Positions 8,647 to 16,096 of a stretch of 64,000 nt of DNA are shown piece after piece. A model generated the notes under the pieces. It ran no database searches. It worked only from the letters and a program-made list of their open reading frames with translations, and was not told the DNA's origin. Origin of the DNA: Akkermansia sp. (lineage in GTDB: Bacteria; Verrucomicrobiota; Verrucomicrobiia; Verrucomicrobiales; Akkermansiaceae); assembly GCA_017398765.1 (NCBI GenBank), contig JAFQEY010000035.1:1-64000 (forward strand). The letters are read 5' to 3'. Each line of letters starts with the position of its first letter. Positions within the stretch are counted from its first letter, which is position 1. The position numbers were made by a program, and so were the translations under genes.

Positions 8647-10113
8647 TCAGAAAGAAAAGACACCTTGCAACTGGAACACGAGGGCCTGATCACGTGATTC
8701 CGCATGAACGGGGTTGAAAAGGTACTGAATATCCGGCTGCAGGTAGAAAGTGGGTGTAAGCTGAATAACCGCCGTAAGCTCCAGGCCATATTCATCTCTA
8801 TGAGCATAGGGGCGTTCTTTTCCAGCAGCCCGCATCCAGAGAAAACCGAAGCCTACTTGGTCATTATTGCGGCGGCTTCCCCAACCGGATGACGAGAAAG
8901 GAGCCTGCAACACCAAGCCTGCAGTGGCGGAGGCACGCACCCCGGTGACAGCGGAAGCATCATTATCCAAATAGCCGCAGCGGGTGAAAAAGCCCAGGCG
9001 CGAGCCCGGCCCCAATTGTTGTTGAATATTGCAGGCCACGCCATCTCCGGAGGCTCCGTCATTTCGTGTAAGAGAATACTGCAGGCGATAAACGCCCGGC
9101 CCCAGGCCCAAAGCATCATCAACAATGAAGCCGATTTCGCCCACATGTACCCAATAATCACTGTCAATGTGATTAAATGGATTCTGATTGATACCACCGT
9201 TGCAGCCTGTAGTAGCATACATGGCATAAAAGGACTCCGTGGGCTGCCAGGCAGTCATGTAGCCCCAATTTCCCCACTCCAAAGGCAGACAAGGATTACT
9301 ACCGAAAGCAGAGTTGGTGAGATTTCCGTGCCAGGAGGCGGCATAGGAATTCTGATCCAGATAGTTGGAGGCATCCAGTGTACCAATCATACCAACCCAC
9401 TTGCCATCAAACATGCTCAAGCCCAGAGCCAACTCCGGCAGGAACACGCCACTGCCGCCGCGCAGACTGCTCTGCGGCTGACTGAGAGTCCCCAGACTGC
9501 CCTGCACGCCCCCGCTCCGCTGGCTGAAATTTGCACCCAGTCCCAAATCCGCCTCAAATGACAGGAAGAAACTGTGAGCACCATCCTGCGTTTTAGCGAG
9601 GAACCATTTACCGGCAGCCTGAAAATTGAAGGCGGAAAAGTTGCTGTGATTACCGTGAACGGAGGGTGTGATACGAGCGTAGTTATAGGTAGCCACTGCA
9701 CTGTACTGCAAGCCCACAGTAGAGAGTGCATGCTTAACCCGCTGGGCAGAGGTAGAAATAATATCCTCATTCACAAAAGAGCAGGGTTCAGTGCAGGTAT
9801 TACCCGGCACAAAGATACTATCCAGATACGGCATGAAACGGGGTGCCGTATCCGGGAAGAAGTGCCAACGGCCCACGGTTCCGTTACGCCGGCGGCTCTG
9901 TTCCAACAGCAGTTCAGCTGTCGGCACACCGGTATGCCGGCGAGCCTGTTGCTGCTGCGGGGTCATGACTCGCCGCAGACTACCGGGAACCGTCTGTTCG
10001 GGCATCTGCTCGGCTAATCGCCCCAGAGCTGTATCCAAGTACGAGGAAAATGGCTCCTGCGCCACGGCAGCCATAGCCGTTACCAACAATACAAATGTGA
10101 TTCGGACTTTCAT
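8647..10113 (-). CDS. OprB-like carbohydrate-selective porin
   Basis: 488 residues. A signal peptide (MKVRITFVLLVTAMAAVAQ) is followed by a linker with ATPQQQQARR-like low complexity and then an outer-membrane barrel. The C-terminal half has the OprB signature layout: NDQVGFGFLW, then a Glu-containing strand GLELTAVIQLTPTFYLQPD, then QYLFNP and a terminal VFQLQGVFSF ending in Phe. OprB porins pass sugars across the outer membrane. Nearby genes give no substrate clue. The gene converges on rplT. Confidence 0.8.
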   Translation of the reverse strand: MKVRITFVLLVTAMAAVAQEPFSSYLDTALGRLAEQMPEQTVPGSLRRVMTPQQQQARRHTGVPTAELLLEQSRRRNGTVGRWHFFPDTAPRFMPYLDSIFVPGNTCTEPCSFVNEDIISTSAQRVKHALSTVGLQYSAVATYNYARITPSVHGNHSNFSAFNFQAAGKWFLAKTQDGAHSFFLSFEADLGLGANFSQRSGGVQGSLGTLSQPQSSLRGGSGVFLPELALGLSMFDGKWVGMIGTLDASNYLDQNSYAASWHGNLTNSAFGSNPCLPLEWGNWGYMTAWQPTESFYAMYATTGCNGGINQNPFNHIDSDYWVHVGEIGFIVDDALGLGPGVYRLQYSLTRNDGASGDGVACNIQQQLGPGSRLGFFTRCGYLDNDASAVTGVRASATAGLVLQAPFSSSGWGSRRNNDQVGFGFLWMRAAGKERPYAHRDEYGLELTAVIQLTPTFYLQPDIQYLFNPVHAESRDQALVFQLQGVFSF

Positions 10114-10218
10114 TGCAGCTCTATGACAACACCTATCACCCTAACCATAAATAACAGTCAGAACTATTTCACTTACGCCTACCCCAGCCCCTGCATCCCG
10201 GTTACCAAGCAGCTGAAA

Positions 10219-10248
10219 CAAAAAAAAACGCAGTGTCTAAACACTGCG
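10219..10248 (-). terminator. Intrinsic terminator after the 10274-11065 gene
   Basis: Minus-strand CGCAGTGT and ACACTGCG arms are followed by eight T. It ends the deacetylase and Lys/Pro-rich protein operon. Confidence 0.85.
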
Positions 10249-10273
10249 GGGTGAAAAGCAACAAAGACCCGGC

Positions 10274-11065
10274 TTATTCGCTCTCCGAGGCATCATCTGC
10301 GCCATCAGGAGCAGGCATCTCCACCGGAGTGGGAGCCGGGCGATGCCGGGCAGCCTCCAACAGGAAAATCTCTGCGACCTTGAACGCTCTGCGAGACGCT
10401 TCGGCCGCGGTACGGTCATCCATGAGGGCCAGACCTTCCTCCGTCACTTCTCCCAGAAAAATCTTCCAGGCGCGGCGGTTAAGCTCATCGGGGTCAACCC
10501 GAGCAGGGAGCGTATTCAGCTGTTGGTCACGGTTGTTATCCTCACGATTGCGGTTACGGTTGCGGCGGCGCTTGCGGCGGTTGTTGCCACCTCCTTCATT
10601 GCCGCCTACCACCTCCGGCATGGCAAAACCGGGCACGGGATCCGGTTTGCGGAATTCCGCCGGGGGCACCGGGACATCCTCTTCATCGCGCACGGCGGGT
10701 GCTTTCCGCACCTCTGTGCGAGGAGCCGGTTCGGGTTGGGGCATCGGAGCAGCAGCAGGTGCGGGTATATCCTTTTTACTGCTTTCCTCCGCGCGGGCTT
10801 CCGGTTGCTCTGTCGCCACGGGAGCAGGCTGCACTGCGGGAACCGGCTCCGCTGCCGGAACCGTGGGTTCTGCTGCGGGTGCGTCAACTTTCCTGCGGCG
10901 GGGAGCACGCGGCTTTCTCACTTTCTCGGGAGCGAGGGAGGCGGCGGGGGTGCCGGCATCTCCCTCGGGAGCCACTGCGGGAGTCTTGCTGCGGGTGCTC
11001 TTGCGGGGAGCACGCTTCCTGGCAGACTTCACCGGGGCATCTGTCTTGGGTTCTTCCTGATCCAT
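10274..11065 (-). CDS. Lys/Pro/Ala-rich hypothetical protein
   Basis: 263 residues, not recognised. The first 180 are low complexity: basic AKR/PRK clusters (SARKRAPRKSTRSK), acidic and proline segments, then an Arg/Asn tract (NNRRKRRRNRNRNRED) that could bind nucleic acid or polyphosphate. The final roughly 75 residues (from NTLPARVDPDELNRR) look folded and helical. It has no signal peptide or membrane segment. It follows the polysaccharide deacetylase gene by 13 bases, so the two are probably co-transcribed and stop at the terminator 10219-10248. Confidence 0.7.
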   Translation of the reverse strand: MDQEEPKTDAPVKSARKRAPRKSTRSKTPAVAPEGDAGTPAASLAPEKVRKPRAPRRRKVDAPAAEPTVPAAEPVPAVQPAPVATEQPEARAEESSKKDIPAPAAAPMPQPEPAPRTEVRKAPAVRDEEDVPVPPAEFRKPDPVPGFAMPEVVGGNEGGGNNRRKRRRNRNRNREDNNRDQQLNTLPARVDPDELNRRAWKIFLGEVTEEGLALMDDRTAAEASRRAFKVAEIFLLEAARHRPAPTPVEMPAPDGADDASESE

Positions 11066-11078
11066 ATATTAAGTATTG

Positions 11079-12338
11079 TCAGTGTTGAGACGTTGCGTAC
11101 GGGTCAATACAGAACGACCACTCTGCCTTGTGGGCGGTGCCGTCTGTGCTCTTCCACGTTACGTGAACGGAGATATTCGGCATGTAGATGCGCACCGGGA
11201 GCATCCACTGCACAGAGCGCGTATTCCTGTCCACACGGGCAGGCACGCGCCCAAAACCACTCACGGCCATGTGAACGGTTGAGAAATCCACCCCGGACAT
11301 TTGACTCATATCGATAGAAATGATACCGAAATCACGGGGAACCGTTTCATTCGGCGCGGGGCGGACAGGGAACGGTGGCAGCGGTGTAGATGACGGCAAG
11401 GTTCCGGGAGAAGCCCCGGTTGCCGCAGCGGTGCCAAGTTGGGTCATGCGAAAATCCATCGCATGGCGAAAAATGGAATGATTATTACCAAAGACCATGT
11501 AACGGCGAATCTGCAAGGGATTTTCCGTCACGGTCACTTTGCCGGGAATCACGGTAAAAGCCGCCTTGCATCCATAGCCGGGCAACCGCTCCTCCATAGC
11601 CGGGGTGTGGTATCCTCCGGGGTAGCAATAGGTATCCACCGTGCCGAAGAGCTTCGAGAGCTTCGGGAAAGTTGAACCGATTTCGCGTTCAACCATGGCG
11701 GCTTCCTCCTCCGGGCCCTTGGCAGCAGCAGATTTCCAGGCACGTGGGTAAGCATGGCTGGCAGAGTGGCTGCCCACGGTGGCACCGTGCTGCTGCATTT
11801 CCCGAATCATCGCCGGGGACATGCTATCACCGCGACCGCTGAGAAACTGGGTATAGAGGAAAAGGTGGAACGGGTAACCAAACTCGTGTAAAATGGGGTA
11901 AGCCTCCGTATACACGCTTCGCCAACCGTCATCCAGCGTAATCAAGACACACTTAGCGGGCAGTTCCCGGGTACCGAAGCGCCACTCAAGAAACTCCGGC
12001 ATGCTGATGACGGTAAGCCCGGCATTGCGGATATACTCCATCTGCTTGCGAAAATCGCTCGTGCGCATAAGCATATCCGACACCGGTGCCGTTTTACTGA
12101 AATTATGGTATCCCAGAATCGCCACGCGGGTTTGATCCCGCGGCACCAGCAGCCGCGAATCAGTGCTCTGCTCCGGAGCCTCCTCCACCTCTTCCGCAAA
12201 ATCATCATCCATAAACGGCGAGTATGTGGCCAAATCCTCAGCCAAAGGGTCGGGATTGAGCGGCATCGGGGCTGCGTCCTGACCAAAAGCCGGGCCGACC
12301 ATAACCAGTAGCAACAGCATGTGCAAAAATGCTCTCAC
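11079..12338 (-). CDS. Polysaccharide deacetylase (carbohydrate esterase 4)
   Basis: 419 residues starting at GTG. Signal peptide MRAFLHMLLLLVMVGPAFGQ. The NodB/CE4 domain spans about 70-280, with the metal and catalytic motifs TLDDGW (134-139), HSASH (191-195) and YCYPGGY (237-243). Such enzymes remove N- or O-acetyl groups from peptidoglycan, chitin-like or poly-GlcNAc polymers in the envelope; the substrate here is unknown. The last 90 residues form an extra beta-rich domain of unknown function. The start codon lies about 8-10 bases after a TAGTCT/GATAGT -10 box. It is the first gene of a two-gene operon. Confidence 0.85.
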   Translation of the reverse strand: MRAFLHMLLLLVMVGPAFGQDAAPMPLNPDPLAEDLATYSPFMDDDFAEEVEEAPEQSTDSRLLVPRDQTRVAILGYHNFSKTAPVSDMLMRTSDFRKQMEYIRNAGLTVISMPEFLEWRFGTRELPAKCVLITLDDGWRSVYTEAYPILHEFGYPFHLFLYTQFLSGRGDSMSPAMIREMQQHGATVGSHSASHAYPRAWKSAAAKGPEEEAAMVEREIGSTFPKLSKLFGTVDTYCYPGGYHTPAMEERLPGYGCKAAFTVIPGKVTVTENPLQIRRYMVFGNNHSIFRHAMDFRMTQLGTAAATGASPGTLPSSTPLPPFPVRPAPNETVPRDFGIISIDMSQMSGVDFSTVHMAVSGFGRVPARVDRNTRSVQWMLPVRIYMPNISVHVTWKSTDGTAHKAEWSFCIDPYATSQH

Positions 12339-12346
12339 GCGGGGCT

Positions 12347-12375
12347 AGACTATCAGGATTATCGCAACATAGCAA
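12347..12375 (-). promoter_or_regulatory. Promoter of the deacetylase operon
   Basis: Minus-strand TTGCTA and TAGTCT with a 17-base spacer, immediately upstream of the GTG start at 12338. The -10 could alternatively be GATAGT with a shorter spacer. Confidence 0.5.
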
Positions 12376-12562
12376 GCCTTTATTCTGCCATATCAGAACC
12401 GCTCGGAGACAACGAATATAATAAGCATTGAACAGTTGGCGGCGCAGCGTGCCCCCACCGCAGTCATGCCGACTTATCTGCTCATCAGATGCCGCAGTAG
12501 CGGCAATACGCCTCCCCCCCCCTGCCGCAACGAGCCTGGGAGTGGAGCCGATAAGCAAACGA

Positions 12563-13339
12563 TTATTTTAACTGGGTCGGGTAGATGACGCGATGCAGGT
12601 AAAGCCCCTCTGCCGGAGCGCAGAAACGGGTTTTCGGTGCATGAATATCCAACAGCATGGCAGATAACGCCTCCGGGGTCATACGCCCCCGTGCTACCTG
12701 ATGCGCCGTACCGACAAGCATGCGCACCATGCGGTACATGAAGCCGTTGCCGTGGAAACGCAGGCGGAGCATACCCTGCCCCTCCCGCTGCAGCTCAGCG
12801 GCATGAATGGTGCGCTCATAAAAACCGGGCGGCGGCGGTTCCGGCTCATTGCCGCGCCGTGCCGCAAAGCGGCGGAAATCATGCGTGCCTACATACACGC
12901 GGAGAGCCGCTTCCAACAGTTCCTCCGAAAACGCATGCGGTATATGCCACGCTCTCCCGCACAAAAAGGGGTTCAGCACCGCATCCCGACAAATGAGGTA
13001 CTCATAGACCTTCCCCTCAGCACTGAACCTCGCGTGAACATCTGCCGAGACATAACGCGCCGCCAGCATGCGGATACTGCCGGGCAAGTGCGCATTGAGG
13101 GCTGCAACCCAGTTTTCCGCGCTCATGCGGCAGCTTTCCGGCAAATCTGCATGAAACACCTGAGCCAGAGCATGCACCCCGGCATCCGTACGCCCGGAGG
13201 CGGCTATGCGCACCGGCTCCCGGACTATACGCCCCATTGCTTCCTCTATGGTATCCTGAAGCGTCTGGCCGCCACGCTGGCTCTGCCAACCGCGGTAAGG
13301 CGCACCGTCGTACGCGCAGGTGAAAAGGATACGAGCCAT
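12563..13339 (-). CDS. truA: tRNA pseudouridine(38-40) synthase
   Basis: 258 residues. TruA isomerises uridines 38-40 in the tRNA anticodon arm. The catalytic Asp52 sits in SGRTDAGVHALAQVFH; other family blocks are YDGAPYRGWQSQ, FSAEGKVYEYLI, HDFRRFAARR and GFMYRMVRMLVGTA. The ATG at 13339 was chosen because it gives the canonical ARILFTCAYDG start. An earlier in-frame ATG at 13387 would place the start beyond the terminator of the upstream gene (13351-13385). Confidence 0.95.
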   Translation of the reverse strand: MARILFTCAYDGAPYRGWQSQRGGQTLQDTIEEAMGRIVREPVRIAASGRTDAGVHALAQVFHADLPESCRMSAENWVAALNAHLPGSIRMLAARYVSADVHARFSAEGKVYEYLICRDAVLNPFLCGRAWHIPHAFSEELLEAALRVYVGTHDFRRFAARRGNEPEPPPPGFYERTIHAAELQREGQGMLRLRFHGNGFMYRMVRMLVGTAHQVARGRMTPEALSAMLLDIHAPKTRFCAPAEGLYLHRVIYPTQLK

Positions 13340-13350
13340 GCAAAGTGAGT

Positions 13351-13385
13351 AAAAAGCCGCAGCTCCGTGGTGCAGAAGCTGCGGC
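13351..13385 (-). terminator. Intrinsic terminator of the acidic lipoprotein gene
   Basis: Minus-strand arms GCCGCAGCT and AGCTGCGGC followed by TTTTT, lying between the lipoprotein stop (13412) and truA. Confidence 0.85.
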
Positions 13386-13411
13386 AATGATGTAAACTTG
13401 GCAAGACGGAA

Positions 13412-14362
13412 TCAGATTTCGATATCAATCATATCATCACCACCGTCATCGGATGCTTCTTCGCTGCTGTCATCCGTTGTTTCACCGGAGTCAGAGCTGT
13501 CATCGGCAGCGGCATCGGAACCGGCATCACCGCCGTCATCATCCAGAGAAAGGTCATCATCTCCACCCTCAGAGGAATCGTCCGTCGTCTCCTCAGCAGA
13601 CGAATCAGAGCTGCCATCCGTCGTCTCCTCAGCAGATGAATCAGAGCTGCCATCCGTTGTCTCTTCAGCAGAGGCATCATCGCCGGGCTCCTCAGCAGCC
13701 TCTTCCTGAGCGGCCTCGCGGTCATCAGGCGGCACGGGGATAGACACTTCCTCCTCAGCAGCCACCTCTGCAGCCTCAGGAATGGCGGGGCAATCTTCAG
13801 CCTTATCAAAGCGGGCCATGGGGAACTCCGCCGGGTCAGCCACATATTCCAAGGCAGCCTTGAGCTTGGCGGAGCCATAGCACTCTGCGAAGTTGGGCGG
13901 ATTATTGGCGTTCTGATCTTCCGGGTTGTATATGTACTTGGCACCGGCTTCCACCTGCTCCTGGGGAGAAGCATCCGCGGCAGCACCGGAGTTGGCCCCC
14001 ACTGCACGCACCAGCAGGGAATCCACCACCTCACCGTCATGCTCGGCTACGGGCTTACTGGCACGCACGCGACCAATCTGGCGGGCAAGACGGCAAGTAG
14101 CATCGGCGTATGCTTCTGCCTCACTGTTCACCAGAGCATTCCCGCCCATGCTGAACACACGCACGCTGGCATTCTGGTAACGCTTATTAAGTGCTTCCAC
14201 ACGAGGCGCAGCGGCTTCTGCTGTCTTGTAGCTGGTCACCTTCTGCAGCTCGGCAGTCAATTCTTCAGCCAGCTGTGTAGCCGACATTTCTTCCTTCTGG
14301 CAGGAAGTAAGCGCACCCATAACCGCCAGGGCGCAAGTGGGAATGAAGAGAAAACGTTTCAT
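13412..14362 (-). CDS. Acidic repeat lipoprotein
   Basis: 316 residues, function unknown. Lipoprotein signal MKRFLFIPTCALAVMGALTSC with a lipobox ending LTSC. Residues about 25-200 look globular and helical. The C-terminal roughly 110 residues are Asp/Glu/Ser/Thr-rich and include tandem copies of a 12-residue unit like SSAEETTDGSSD. Such acidic tails may bind cations or act as extended spacers (inference). The ATG at 14362 was chosen because an upstream ATG at 14419 lies in the -35 element of the promoter and the lipobox fits only this start. It is a single gene with its own promoter and terminator. Confidence 0.8.
   Translation of the reverse strand: MKRFLFIPTCALAVMGALTSCQKEEMSATQLAEELTAELQKVTSYKTAEAAAPRVEALNKRYQNASVRVFSMGGNALVNSEAEAYADATCRLARQIGRVRASKPVAEHDGEVVDSLLVRAVGANSGAAADASPQEQVEAGAKYIYNPEDQNANNPPNFAECYGSAKLKAALEYVADPAEFPMARFDKAEDCPAIPEAAEVAAEEEVSIPVPPDDREAAQEEAAEEPGDDASAEETTDGSSDSSAEETTDGSSDSSAEETTDDSSEGGDDDLSLDDDGGDAGSDAAADDSSDSGETTDDSSEEASDDGGDDMIDIEI
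13582..13680 (-). repeat. 36-bp tandem repeat in the lipoprotein tail
   Basis: Two full 36-bp units (13582-13617, 13618-13653) differing at very few bases, and a third partial diverged unit to 13680. Each encodes 12 residues, so copy-number change keeps the reading frame. Confidence 0.85.
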
Positions 14363-14390
14363 GGAGGAAATAAGATAATCTACGTTATGA

Positions 14391-14419
14391 AAATTAGCAG
14401 GATTTAACGCTTCTGTCAA
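14391..14419 (-). promoter_or_regulatory. Promoter of the acidic lipoprotein gene
   Basis: Minus-strand consensus TTGACA (14419-14414), 17-base spacer, TAATTT (14396-14391). This fixes the start codon at 14362. Confidence 0.75.
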
Positions 14420-14510
14420 GGTAAAGTATCAGGTTTGAGGACTTTTTTTCGCTTTCTGTGCACGAAATGGGGTGAACTCTCTCCGGAAGCATCCTTCAGG
14501 TGAAAAAAAA

Positions 14511-14996
14511 TCAGACGTTCGGTGGGTCAGGGAGAATATCCTCATAAATACCGGGAGAGGAATCCTCAATCACGGTTGCCCCCACACAGCGGGAGTAAAA
14601 ATCCGCCGGCCCCACGCCGCCGATAACGGCATAGGCATAGCCGAGCGCACGCATCTGCTCCAGAGCAGTCACCAGCAAAGCCCTGCCGATTCCGCCCTGG
14701 CGTGCAGCCGGGTCCACCCCCATGGGGCCAACAAAGCCGCGAGCCGTGGCATCATAGCACACAAACCCAATGATTTTTTTGTCCAGTGTTGCAATGAAGC
14801 AGCCGACAGGTTGATGCCCCATGGCCACCTTGCACTCACTCACCCACTTGGGACTGAAGGTACGCGCCACCCAATCCGCCACAATATGCCGCTCAAAGGG
14901 ATTACAAAGGCGCACACGAATTCCCTGTTCAAGCAGGGTTCTGCGCAGGGCTGCCCCCTCCGGCAGCTTCCAAAGCCTGACAAGCATATCTGTCAT
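14511..14996 (-). CDS. GNAT-family acetyltransferase
   Basis: 161 residues. The GNAT acetyl-CoA loop is visible as GVDPAARQGGIGRALLVTAL (motif A, Q-x-x-G-x-G/A type), preceded by the strand KIIGFVCYDATARGFVGPMG. The substrate cannot be told from sequence; the family acetylates amino groups of proteins, amino acids or small amines. The ATG at 14996 was taken because the reading frame upstream of it passes through the terminator at 15028-15070 that ends the preceding operon. It lies downstream of the Exb/TPR operon on the same strand but appears transcriptionally separate. Confidence 0.8.
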   Translation of the reverse strand: MTDMLVRLWKLPEGAALRRTLLEQGIRVRLCNPFERHIVADWVARTFSPKWVSECKVAMGHQPVGCFIATLDKKIIGFVCYDATARGFVGPMGVDPAARQGGIGRALLVTALEQMRALGYAYAVIGGVGPADFYSRCVGATVIEDSSPGIYEDILPDPPNV

Positions 14997-15027
14997 ATCG
15001 GCATTTCTACAGGTGTGGTTCAAATCA

Positions 15028-15070
15028 TAAAAAACGGGGCGGGAAACTCTGAAACGAATTCCCCGCCCCT
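15028..15070 (-). terminator. Intrinsic terminator of the Exb/TPR operon
   Basis: Minus-strand GGGGCGGG pairs with CCCGCCCC and is followed by GTTTTTT. It closes the operon exbB-exbD-exbD-TPR-15083. Confidence 0.85.
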
Positions 15071-15082
15071 GCATTCTGCAAG

Positions 15083-16078
15083 TTAATCCTCTTTCTTGCG
15101 ATCCTTGGCGGCGTTGTAGTAGTAAGTGGCAATCTTATCCACCACCTCATCCTTAGCCTCCGGGGCATACACTGTCTTGAGCAGGTACGCCATGGCCGCA
15201 GCATCGCGGAAATTGGCAGGAGCACCGGCCCATGCCTTGGCGTCCAGCGGAGCCTTGGCGGACTTGGCGTAATCCTGCACACCCGGCATGTTCCAGAGCA
15301 GGTTCATGGCACGCTTCATCGCATCCAGCGGCAGCTCCGGAGCCACGCCATGGTGGCTCACCACACACTGGCAGAAACGGTCAATTGCCTCATTGGCAGT
15401 CTTAGCGTTTTCGGCGGTTACCCCGCCCTTGAGTTTAGCCTCCAGCGCACAGGCGTGAGCATAGCAAAGCCAGCCATAAACCTCAGAGGACACCGACTTG
15501 AGCAATTCCTTATCAGCCAGCATGGCCTCCACGGGAGCGGCATCTCCGCCTGCTGCGGCAGCGGCCACCACGGGAGCAACCTTAGCCATGGTCAGGTCAA
15601 AATCATTCAGCGTGGGGTCATCCTTGGGCAGGCTGTCTGCCAGTCCGGGCACAGCAGCCCAGTCCTTCTGGCGCACAGCGGTCTTGAGCTCGTACACCGC
15701 CGCAATGGCAGCCGGATTTTCCGGCAGACCAAGGTAGTGGTCATACTTCTTCCTCACACCGGCCAGCTCCTTGCGGGCGGCATCCAGGTCATTGGCGCGA
15801 AACTCACCCAGCGCATCCACCAAATCCGCCGGAGTCATCAGTTTGAAAACGGTGCAGTTCTTGACATCGTCTTCCACTTTCTGATCCACCGAACCTCTGG
15901 GGATATACTGGAACTTATTCTTACCGCCGGCATTCTCAATGAGCAGATAGCCACTGCTCTTACCTTTCACGACAAAAGCACGAAGCTTATCCTGCTTAGC
16001 CCCGTCTTCCTGCGCGCCCGCAAAGGGGGCGCAGCAGAGAAGAACAGCGGCAAATCCGATTAAGTTGGTCAATTTCAT
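15083..16078 (-). CDS. Secreted hypothetical protein, last gene of the Exb/TPR operon
   Basis: 331 residues, no family recognised. Clear signal peptide (MKLTNLIGFAAVLLCCAPFAGAQ). The mature part is helical, with Ala/Lys/Asp-rich segments that resemble loose TPR-like helix pairs (for example DALGEFRANDLDAARKELAG). It starts 18 bases after the TPR gene stop and ends at a strong terminator, so it is the last gene of the ExbBD-TPR operon and probably a periplasmic partner of that complex (inference). Confidence 0.75.
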   Translation of the reverse strand: MKLTNLIGFAAVLLCCAPFAGAQEDGAKQDKLRAFVVKGKSSGYLLIENAGGKNKFQYIPRGSVDQKVEDDVKNCTVFKLMTPADLVDALGEFRANDLDAARKELAGVRKKYDHYLGLPENPAAIAAVYELKTAVRQKDWAAVPGLADSLPKDDPTLNDFDLTMAKVAPVVAAAAAGGDAAPVEAMLADKELLKSVSSEVYGWLCYAHACALEAKLKGGVTAENAKTANEAIDRFCQCVVSHHGVAPELPLDAMKRAMNLLWNMPGVQDYAKSAKAPLDAKAWAGAPANFRDAAAMAYLLKTVYAPEAKDEVVDKIATYYYNAAKDRKKED

Positions 16079-16096
16079 AGCTTGAATATGGTAAGG

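Noticed and set aside
12339-12562. Possible small gene upstream of the deacetylase
   Set aside because: The only long frame runs into the deacetylase in another frame and has no domain or start signal; the stretch holds the deacetylase promoter.
13339-13387. Longer truA start at 13387
   Set aside because: It would start beyond the intrinsic terminator of the preceding gene, and the 16 extra residues do not match TruA.
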